Source: Merluccius polli (taxonomy: Eukaryota; Chordata; Actinopteri; Gadiformes; Merlucciidae). Taken from it: 64,000 nt of DNA. The stretch covers positions 331,001-395,000 of the forward strand of contig JAOPHQ010003128.1 in the NCBI GenBank assembly GCA_030340625.1, written 5' to 3'. Shown one piece after another: positions 54,700 to 64,000 of the stretch; the first letter of the stretch is position 1, and every line of letters begins with the position of its first letter. The position numbers were made by a program, and so were the translations under genes. The notes beneath the pieces are model-generated. The model saw only the letters and a program-made list of their open reading frames with translations. It did not search any database and was not told the origin of the DNA.

Positions 54700-57600
54700 T
54701 TTTTCTTGGTTTGTACCAAGAAATGTATTGTTGATGTACAGAACCCCACAGACCATGATATAACAGTTATAGGAACAGTACAATCAATCCAAGCTGTTTA
54801 CCCTGCCTCAGTCTTTGAACAGCCCCGCCCTGCCGCTTCGGCCACAGTGAGTCATGTTGACGTGGAGAAAGACAAACTCTCCAGTGATGTTTGGGACCCT
54901 CCAGTTGACTTGAGCCATCTCTCTGAACCTGAAAGGGAAGTGGTACAAAACATGTTGAGAGATGAATCAGCTTCCTTCTCTAAATCAGAAAATGACATTG
55001 GATGCATAGAAAAGTTCTCTCCATCTACAGCTCTCCATCTCATTAAAAGACACCGAGCCTGTTGCAAAAACCTATCTGTCTGTGCCCAAACCATTATTCA
55101 GAGAAATTAAGGACTATCTGTATGATCTCATCGCACAAGGCTAGGTGAAAAAATCAATCTCACCTTATGCATCTCCAATAGTCTGAGTCCGTAAAAAGTG
55201 TGGGAGCTTGCGCTTGTGTATCGATTACCGTGAGCTGAACAAGAAAATGAAGCCGATCCCAAGAGTACAAGACATGGATGGCCTGGGAGGCAACTCCTGT
55301 TAGACCAAGGGAAGGCCTATCATCAGGGCTTCATGGCTGAGGAGACTAGACACCTGACTGCTTTTGTGATCCCCTGGGGTTTGTATGAGTGGATCAGGAT
55401 ACTGTTTGGCCTGATAAATGCGCCCGCTGCCTTCCAGCAATGCATGGAAAACTGTCTGGAAGATTTGAGGGATGAAATTTGACGACACCATAGTGTTCAG
55501 CAAGTCATTCTCAGCTCACGTGGAGGATGTCAGGACAGTGCTCAAGCAGCTCAGACAGCATGGCATAATGCTAAAGCCCAGCAAATGTGAGTTGTTTAGG
55601 CGGGAAGTACGCTATCTGGGACGTATTGTATCAGCAGAGGGCAGTAAGATGGACCCAGCTGACACCATTGCAGTGAGATCTCTAAAAGAAAAAATACCAA
55701 GCACTGTAGGAGAGCTGAGAGCTATCATGGGCCTCCTGGGCTACTACAGGCAATATATTAGGGCTACTACAGGCAAGAGATTTCTCCCGCATTGCTGGCC
55801 CCCCTCTACAACCTCTTGATAGCCTCCCAAGATACGCAGAGGTCAGAAAACCGAGGGGCAAAGACAAAACAGATGAAAGAAAAATGCAAGGGGGTTCTCT
55901 CCCATCAACCCATTACATGGACTGAAAACCACCAACAGCTACTCGAGAAATTGATAGACTGGTAGAGCCACCAATCCTTGCATTCCCAGACTTTAGTAAA
56001 CCTGTCACGCTACACAGAGATGCCTCCAATCAGGGCCTCGGCACAGTTTTACTGTATATCAGGAGCAGGCAGGAAAACTGAGAGGTATCGCATATGCCTC
56101 ACGCACACTCACTGAGTCCAAGAAGAACTGGAGTTCCTGGCTCTAAAGTGAAAAATGTAGAGACTATCCGATCAGCTCCTCTTGCATCGTGTACACAACA
56201 ATCCACTCACTTATGTGTTGTCAACAGCCAAACTTAATGCTACTGGATGCCAGTGGGTAGCTGAGCTGGCAGATTTTCATATCACTATCAAGTACTATCC
56301 AGGTAGAGAGAATATGGATGCTGACAGCCTTTCCAGAATGCCTGTTGACATTGAGACTATGATTGTGGAGTGTACAGAGGAACTTTCATCTCGATCAGTG
56401 CAAGCCACAGTACAGTCTGTTGAAACGCAGGACTAAAATATCATATGGTCTATGGCCCTGTCAGCCCAGTGTGCAGTGACAACTGAATCAGAACATCAAC
56501 CCATTCCTCCTAAAGAGACCTGTCTGGCTCAAAGAGAGGGTCAGTGTATTGGTCCTGTGATTGAGTGTTTGCTGTCTGGTACCAAGCCTGGAAGTCAACA
56601 GCTGAAATCATTCAGTATGCAGTCTAGACGGCTGTTGCGTGAATGGGAGAGATTGACACTGGATGATGATGGTATTTTGTGTCGCAAAACAGCCGTAAGA
56701 ACACAACTTGTCCTTCCTGAAAAATATAGGGGCACAGTGCTAAAAGCATTACATAATGAGATGGGACATCAAGGAGTGGCAAGAACAACTTCACTGGTAA
56801 GAGACAGATTCTTCTGGCCGCAGATGCAGAGGGAGATTGAACATTATGTGTCTTTGAGCTGCTCCTGTCCAAAAAGCAAGAAGCCCAGCAATGAAACCAG
56901 AGCACCTCTCACCAGTATCGTCATTACTCAGCATTTTGAATTGGTGTCTGTTGATTTCCTGCATGTGGACAAGTTATTTAAAATTATTTTGTTATTTAAT
57001 GTCTATGCCTTGAAGTTTGGATTCCCCTTGAGAATACATCATGACCAAGGGGGCGAATTTGAAAATCAGCTGTTTGCTCAGCTGGCAAAGAACTGTGGCA
57101 TTGCAGGCTCAAGGACGACACCACATCACCCAGAGGGTAATGGTCAAGTTGAGCGTTTCAACAGAATGCTCCTGCAAATGCTGAGAATGCTCACAGAGAG
57201 GGAGAAAGCCAACTGGAAGGAGTCAATAAACAAGCTTATCTATGCGTACAACTGTACAAGAAGTGAGGTCACAGGGTTTTCCCCCTTCTACCTCTTGTTC
57301 GGGAGAGCCCTACGACTTCCTATTGATTTACTATTCCGGCTAACACAAGAGACTGGAACCTCGGACCACCAGCAATACATGAGAAAATGGAAAAAGAAGC
57401 ATATGACATTACCAGAGAGAATGCAAGGAGAGCTGCAGAGAGAGGCAAAAGGAATTATGACAACAAAGTCAGGAGCTCTGTGCTGGAAGAGGGCGACCAC
57501 ATCCTTGTCAGAAACATGACTCCCAGGGGTGGAACAGGCAAGCTCCGTTGTCACTGGGAAGACTGTATCTATAAAGTTGTGCGTCAGGTAAACAAGTACC

Positions 57601-58295
57601 TTCCAATCTATGAAGTTGTACCTGAGCAAGGGAAAGGGAGAAACAGCAGAATCTTGCACCGGAATCTCCTGCTTCCATGTAACCACATACCATTAGAGAT
57701 TCCACTCAAAGTTGCTAAGCAGCCAAAGAAAAAGAGCATCAGGAAAGACAAAGAAGAAAACAATGCAGCACAACCTGAGAGCAGCAGTGACGATGAAGAT
57801 GACTGGTATTGCTACTTGCCAGTACAACCTCTACCAGCAATGCAGTCTCAGGCAGATGAAAACACAGACCCAACTGAAATCGAGTATGTTAATGATTCAA
57901 TGAATTCTGAGTCCAGGGAGGGACCAGTGCCACAGAGGGATGAGAATCAAAGTGAATCACACTTGCTAGATAGATGCACACCAAATCAAGTGGAAACACT
58001 TTTTCCAGATGAGGTTGCTTTGGAGGACAGCATACCGGCACCCTCATCACCTGGTCTAAGTGGAAATTACAGCGAGGCTGTGCAGACACCCGGGAGGCCG
58101 AGGAGAGAGAGACAGGCACCAAAAGTCTTTACCTACAATGAACTGGGTAAACCAGTTTGTAACAGTATCAAACCACCAGCTCATCACACACCCTGGTACC
58201 AGCCTTTGCCATATGGACACAAAACAGCAGGGACTCAGTGGGTGAGTAATGTGCTGTTCCTCCACCATCAACCAGTGTCCTTACATGGATATTGA
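54700..58295 (+). pseudogene. Ty3/gypsy pol remnant (RT, RNase H, integrase)
   Basis: Segments in order: pre-RT text (LSEPEREVVQNMLRDESASF), reverse transcriptase spread over three frames (LCIDYRELNKK near 55215, AFQQCMENCLEDLRDE near 55432, FSKSFSAHVEDVRTVL near 55497), RNase H tail (NNPLTYVLSTAKLNATG near 56199), integrase zinc-finger and core (56700-57330), and a C-terminal tail frame to 58295. The catalytic YxDD box is damaged: a short deletion leaves FDD after a frame change. The central integrase core lacks about 30 residues before HHDQGGEFEN. Stops and frameshifts occur between 55110 and 56180. The element cannot replicate by itself. Confidence 0.85.
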
Positions 58296-58317
58296 CCACA
58301 GAGCACTCAGATATACA

Positions 58318-58530
58318 GTACATTTCATGGACTGTTTCCAGAACAGCAAACACACTTATACATTTCATGGACTTTCATTCACACACTCTCACCATTTCAT
58401 GGACTGTTTCCAGAACAGATTACACTCATACACATTTGATGGCTTGTTCCTAGAGCAGAGAATATTCACGCATATGTCATGGACTGTTTCAAAAGCTGAG
58501 AATATTCACATATACATTGAGGGACTGTTT
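58318..58530 (+). repeat. Tandem repeat after the gypsy pol remnant
   Basis: About five diverged units of 40-65 bp contain CATTTCATGGACTGTTTCCA. They lie between the end of pol and the purine tract, a position where some gypsy elements carry repeats. Confidence 0.7.
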
Positions 58531-58871
58531 GAGATACAAAGCACGAGAGCCTATGATTTATGAACTGTTTATAAAACCGTATATATTGTAATGCACTATG
58601 TGAGATAAGCTGGGTGTTCACACAGAAATTCATTGATGCTTCAAAAAACGTAACGATTATTCAGTCTGTTTTGAATGCAACTCGTACAAATGAGGATGAG
58701 ATAGACTGTTAAGTGTGTTTACAAATGTTTAATCTCCTGGTTAGTGAGTGTTAAAATGTTCACAAAAGTTAAGATGCTTAGTTTGCTACAGGTAGCCATA
58801 GTAAGTCAAATCTTTAGTGCAAGATGTCGGGACGACATCTGTTTTTGAAGGGGTGTGTGTAGTGGGGGGAC

Positions 58872-60967
58872 TGCCCGTTTCTCCGACACTCCTTTGTTCC
58901 GACCTCTCAATAATCCGAAAAATTCCCTTTAGTCCTACAGCCCACTAGCCCGATGTCCCTATATTTCGAAAAAAATAAACCCTCTGCTCCGACAGCTCAG
59001 TGTTCCGACAATAATTGTGGATCACCTCTATTACTAATCTAAAATCAGAATCAACATTTAACAAGCCAAATTATTTTTTCTAGGCCTACACATTTAGGCC
59101 AAATCATTTTTATCTTTGGAAAATTCTGAAATTAAAATGTAGGCGAAGGTTGGATGTTCATGTTATTTACAGGCCCGCACAATAATAATGAATAGGAATT
59201 AACCGTATATCTGTGCAATATCCAATGTGAAAGTAACTTTACCTCACTAGACAATGCATGTCTTGGCTGTTTCTAAAGGGAAACTTTGGGATTCCCGACA
59301 TCGATAAACAATGCAAAACAAATAATAAAAATAGATGCAGAATACATGCCGAACATAGCCTCAAGAAGTAGAGTGCTTAGGGCAAAAATCTAGCCTATTT
59401 TGAAAAAAAAAACCATCTGAAAAAATTGTTTGCTTAGGGACTGTACGATATTTACCGGGGGGGGAGGGCCGGTCGTCAGGGGGGGAGGGCCTAGGATAAT
59501 TTTTTTAAGCCTTAGGGGAGGGCCCAGGAGAATATTTTTGGCCTGGGGGGGAGGGCCGAGGAAAATTATTTTATGGGGGGGCAATCGTCATGACTCATGC
59601 CGAGTTCGATGTTTAAATGAAAGATAGGATAGCCTGTAAGGAAGTGAACGTCTCCTTTACCATAACCATAACCCTTTTTGGAGTGAATTGTTTCACAGTA
59701 GACTGCGGACGCTGTAGACTCTGCTCTGCGAGCGGACGCTGTAGACTCTGCTCGTCTCATACCACCGCGAACGGGTTTATGAGACCCCAGATCGTTTCAC
59801 ACAGACGCGGGAGGGTACCTTTGGCGTCAGTATCCAGGGCTTAATTTGGGCCGGAACACGCCGGAATATGTTCCGGCACCTCCAACGGTGGATCCGGCAC
59901 CTTTTTTATTTTTTTATTCCCCCCGATCACGATCGCGCAACCCCGTCATCAGTCCGCGGTCCCCCCCCCCCCCCCCCCCTCCCGTTGACAATCACGAACA
60001 CCCCCCCCCCCACCCACCCCCGGGCGTGAAAAATCGTCGGTAGGCCTATATTACGAGTTGGGATGAGAACGGGTTGTCTGCCGAAACCGTCAAGTCTAAA
60101 TCATGCGATAGGCGCGCACGATGACATCCTCACAGCATGCACACGGGCTGTGTGTGGACTCGGGTCTGCGGCTGAGTCCGCGGCCGGGTCCGCGGGTCCG
60201 GTGCTGGGTCCGCGGCTGGCGGGTCCGGTGCTCCCGTTGACAATCGCGCCCCCCCCCCCCCCCCCCCCCCCCGTTGACAATCGCGCCGAATGTAGAGCAT
60301 ATTGTAATGCAGCGTTGAATGGATGAATAGCTTACATAAGGGTCCCCAGCACTTTTCAAACCACACTCAAGCTTATGGTTATTGTCCCCACCACTTCTAA
60401 AACCAAACTGACGCCACTGACCACATAGACCAAGAATCGCAGGGTGATCATTAGTCGCTCTTAGTCACAGTAGTTTGTGTTTTGTCTTATAATAGCCTAT
60501 AAGGTACAATGTCATCAGCCAAGTTGTGAAATTATTGGGGGAGTCTCGTAACATTGATAAAAGCAGGCTTGTCCCCATTCTCAAGTTCAAGGCACAGCGT
60601 GGCATAAACCCCTGCTCTTGCTGCGTGTGTACCCGTGTGTGTGTATGTGTGCTTATGTGGCCGTTTTAACCTTGTAAACGTCATTTTCCGACCAATTTTA
60701 TTTGATTCACGTAGCGGGGAGGGCCTAGGAGAATTTTTTTGAGCCGGGGGGAGGGCCCCGGAAAAAAAAAAATTACCAGGGGGGAGGGCCAGGCAGAACA
60801 ATTTTAACCCGATCGTCTGGCGACCGGCCCTCCCCCCCCCGCTAAATATCGTACAGTCCCTTAGGGTATTGAAGTGTCGGCATTTCACCCATCATGCTTG
60901 CATCTATAATTTAAATGTTCATTCAAATTCAACAAATGTTCAGTATAAATTAATGTACTCTTGAATC
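58872..60967. other. Insertion splitting the gypsy right LTR
   Basis: This block separates GTGTGTAGTGG, the probable LTR start, from TGATGTTATG, where similarity to the left LTR resumes. It begins GGGGGACTGCCCGTTTCTCC, with TCCGAC/CCGA repeats to about 59040. It contains the TTA-flanked element 59437..60860 and ends in AT-rich sequence. The outer element could not be classified. Confidence 0.5.
59437..60860. mobile_element. TTA-flanked element with G-rich terminal repeats
   Basis: The ends read GGGACTGTACGATATTTACC and, inverted, GGGACTGTACGATATTTAGC, followed on both sides by GGGGGGGAGGGCCGGTCG. TTA flanks it at 59434-59436 and 60861-60863, as with PIF/Harbinger-type TWA duplications. Sub-terminal tandem GGGGGGGAGGGCC blocks occur on the left, with the complement on the right. 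The interior has long C runs (59962-59978, 60001-60012, 60249-60272) and no recognisable gene. Confidence 0.7.
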
Positions 60968-61166
60968 TGATGTTATGTGCAATGTTGTTTACTGTCTTAT
61001 TTTATTTTGACTAGAACAGGAAGGGGAAGTTCAGAATTTAGCCTGTGGTGTCACTTCCATTACACAGCCTGTAGGGGGAGCTTTGCTCGGTGTCATTAAA
61101 TATACTGACTTGAGAACTTAACAGTCGCGGTTGTTTCTAAGTCAAGTTGTATGTTCCCCTATTCAG
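60968..61166 (+). repeat. Right LTR of Ty3/gypsy element (distal part)
   Basis: The 199 bp align with 54486..54690 throughout, with one 6-bp gap (TGTCATTAAAT against TGTCTCAGTCATTAAAT) and several substitutions. The proximal few bases are displaced to about 58862-58871 by the insertion. Confidence 0.85.
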
Positions 61167-63619
61167 GGATATTCACGTCACAACACATTCACGTCACGAC
61201 CCAGCTGTTGCTCGAAACTCACGCTCCCCTAAGTGGTTGCCAGTTTGTGCACAACCTGCATATTTCATGGTCAAGTGGAGTGAGACAGACAGACTCAGTC
61301 GTGTCAACTGATGAATCTTTTGTGTTAGAGTAATAAACTCATTTTGCAACATGTAGCTATACATTAGCTATAGATTTAGATTACTTTGTGTGGAGTAAAG
61401 TCGGGAGCTTACCATCAAACTCCCATTTTTCCACACTAACTGGCAACCTTGATCGCTGACTACACAGAGATACCACGTGATACCACCGTTGTTATACTTT
61501 ATACTATTGGCTCAAGTGGGAACCAAATGACATCTTAGACAGAGATAAACAAAACATTCAATTTGGACCAGACAACATTTTTGACTTGATTAATTCACAA
61601 TCATAATTTCTTTTTTTTAGGAAAAGCAATACATTTATTCCGCACCTTTCTAAAAGCTCTGTGGATATATATATTTTATTATTATTCGTCTACATAAAAA
61701 TGTTATCAATCGGACATTTAAGGCGAAGAAGCTAGAGTAGTAAATTGAAAAGATGTAAGGGAAGGTACAAGTAGAAAGAAATTGATGTGTGGATATTTTG
61801 CCGATAAAAGTTGAAGTAGAAGAAAGAAGAGAAAATAGTATTAGCTTTTAAAGTGGGATTACATAATTGCCTTCTGAGAAGGAATAACAGGAGTTATGGA
61901 TTATACCGGGGCTTTTTACAGCTGTAAAGAGTGTCTGATAAATTATTAATGAAGAGGCTGGAACTGAATCTGTTCAATAAGGTGGCAATCTGTCCTCGCA
62001 CAGCCTGACCACATTCAAATGAATGCTAGCAGGTGAGCTTGGGCTGAATGTGAGAGGCTAGCGGTTTGAGTGTAGTAGAAATGGTAAGATATGGTTTAGA
62101 TAAACATTTTTAGTAAAAGACTGATCTAGCAATTCTCAAAAATAACTTTATGACCCAATTAAAACCCCATGGGTGGTCGTGACTCAGTCTTTGGGAAGAG
62201 GTAAAAGCTACATAGTAGTAATGAATACCTCTCCCTATCAGGCCAAATTACATATCCACCCTTGGTCAAGTTCTCTGATGTTTTTGAAGTTATAACTGTA
62301 TTGGAATTGAGGTAGGAATTGATGTGGTAAACATATTGCGATTCTTGATTTTGCCAATATTCCCCTCTTCCGGATTGCAAGATCCCAAGCAATAATATTG
62401 TATTGCCTGGGCTGACAACACAAGAATACTGTAGATGTAAGGTTGAGAAACAACAATTTTAAACAAATTAAAGATGGACTGGAAAAAACATATATAAGAA
62501 AATGATAATATGTGGCATTCCTTATCCAAAGTTGGAGAAAACAACAGTAACATCTAAACGTGTGAAAGCCCTGAGCATGTTTATAAAATGTGACGAGCCA
62601 TTGCTGAATCCATAGTGTCTGCATGAGCAATTTGCACGCAGCATAACACTAGGAAGCTGCATGACGCTTGTGTTGCTCTGGGTCCAGGGTAATAGCAGCA
62701 GTTCAGCATTATACCCTTCCATCAAAGCCTATCTCTGGCAGAGCGCCACACTACAGTGGAGTTGGGGTGGGACCAGAGCTCATAGCTGCTGCTGCTCTAG
62801 ATTATATCTCACTGCTGTGATCACCATAGAGCCCCATCGGAATCCTTGATCAACCTTCATGGAGAATGCTAGCTGGGTGAATGGGGTGAACGTTATATAA
62901 CTGGGGAGGGACGTTAGGAAAGGAGGATGTGGCACCACACACACACACACACACACACATTTACTTCAGTGAGGCACATGCCCGTTCTCTCTACAGGCAG
63001 ACACAGCTATTTTTTGGTTTCTTAAAAGTGTGTAATAGTCTTAAGTTAGAATTTGATGACATGCATAATTTGAACACACACACATTAATATATCATAATT
63101 AGTAATCTAATGTAGCTTACTACATTCTTTGTGTGTTGCAACGAGGCACATGTTTAACTTTGAAGGCCATGAAGTCGCATGGAAAGTCCCACCACAGATG
63201 AATAGGTCATTAGGGAGAACTGGGTAGTGTGTGAAGTCCAGAGTCCCATAGAATCCCACAAAAATCTGTAATATAATATAGTGTATAATCTGCCACTTAA
63301 TACACAAGTTGAATACTTTTGGCTTGAAAACAAGTGAGACTTTGTGCCAGTTGTGATGAGACATGAGACATATGTGGTTAATTCAAATATTACATCATAT
63401 TCAACTAACAAGGCCCTTTAAGGGATCTGACCTGATGTTTAGGGTTGTTATGGTAACATCATTGGGAAAATTGATTGTGGCTAATTAGGGAGGAAAACAA
63501 GCGAATGAAGCCTAACTAGATACTGGGTTAGTTCTCCAAAGCATACACACAAACACACACTGGACATAGTCACATGTTTCACTTATAGTTCAAGGTCATA
63601 TGAAAGGACAGTCCTGCAT
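61167..63619 (+). other. Non-coding DNA, nothing recognised
   Basis: AT-rich sequence with a short CA run (62935-62960). A moderately GC-rich patch at 61900-62080 might be a conserved non-coding element, but single-sequence evidence cannot show this. By synteny it could be upstream or intronic DNA of plekha6. Confidence 0.4.
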
Positions 63620-63755
63620 CATGCAGGACTATTTACAATGCAGGACTATTTAGCATGCAGGGATATTTAGCATGCATAACTATTTACCATGCAGGACTAT
63701 TTACCATGCAGGACTATTTACCATGCTGTACTATTGACCATGAAGGACTATTTAC
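63620..63755 (+). repeat. 17-bp minisatellite, 8 units
   Basis: Eight units of CATGCAGGACTATTTAC occur with one to four substitutions each. A partial ninth (CATGCATGCC) follows. Confidence 0.93.
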
Positions 63756-64000
63756 CATGCATGCCTTCTGAAAGTGCAACGTGAGAGAGACGTCATGTGG
63801 GTTTCAGGTATATCCAAGGATCAGTTGTTACCCACACTAAACACAAAACACACTTTCACATGTCTTCACTTCACAGACTAAAGCACAGTGGTTCATTTTG
63901 ATTTTAACAGTTTAAAAATAGTTTGCAGATATATAAATTATCAATCTTCTCTTATCTATCTTCTGGGGAAATCGCTGAGATAATTAAATTGTATTGATTG

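Larger units (their letters stand above)
54486..61166 (+). mobile_element. Degenerate Ty3/gypsy LTR retrotransposon
   Basis: Two LTR copies enclose a pol remnant (about 54700-58295). Gag, protease and the primer-binding site are absent. Coding continues almost directly from the left LTR into the region before reverse transcriptase. After pol comes a tandem CATTTCATGGACTGTTTCC repeat (58318-58530), then a purine tract GAAGGGG near 58847, and then the right LTR, which has been split by about 2.1 kb of later insertions (58872-60967). The LTRs differ by a 6-bp gap and several substitutions, so the insertion is not new. Confidence 0.85.

Overview
This is teleost fish DNA. Long, spliced, vertebrate-type genes run on the + strand only. 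Their introns are packed with fish-typical transposons, CA/TG microsatellites and minisatellites. Two neighbouring genes are recognisable: a class II phosphoinositide 3-kinase, read as pik3c2b (29 coding exons, 3555..34826, N-terminal part outside the window), and ppp1r15b (two coding exons, 38228..41333, 704 codons). The two genes are also neighbours, in this order and orientation, in other vertebrates (human 1q32). That supports the beta assignment of the kinase and the B assignment of the phosphatase regulator. The next gene expected on the same strand by synteny is plekha6. Only a weak candidate for a 5' non-coding exon is seen, near 45.5-45.7 kb.

Layout. 1..3554 is pik3c2b upstream intron or flank, holding a Harbinger-type end, a hAT element and a 52-bp minisatellite of about 23 units. 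3555..34826 is the kinase gene, coding in order the end of the Ras-binding domain, C2, PIK helical, PI3/4-kinase, PX and C-terminal C2. Its introns hold two DD36E Tc1 elements with identical 346-residue transposases, three more hAT-type elements (with intact or nearly intact 8-bp target duplications), a Harbinger relic, a LINE fragment, several MITEs, and a perfect 62-bp inverted repeat. 34827..38227 is 3' flank plus the ppp1r15b 5' leader with an upstream ORF. 41334..46761 is repeat-bearing intergenic DNA.

46762..52150 is an onion of transposons. A short hAT-type element (8-bp duplication CCTATAAT) has been split by a TTAA-flanked 4.3-kb element carrying a decayed THAP-domain gene (Kolobok/T2-like). 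A second small element with THAP and SWIM-type gene fragments in opposite orientations sits in its right part. 54486..61166 is a dead Ty3/gypsy retrotransposon whose 3' LTR is itself split by later insertions. The last 2.8 kb shows only short repeats.

The two host genes act in different pathways: PI3P/PI(3,4)P2 synthesis on endosomal membranes, and dephosphorylation of eIF2-alpha in the integrated stress response. Nothing in the sequence links them beyond conserved synteny. Exon limits were placed by hand from GT/AG sites. All 29 kinase exons join in one open frame of 1240 codons plus stop.
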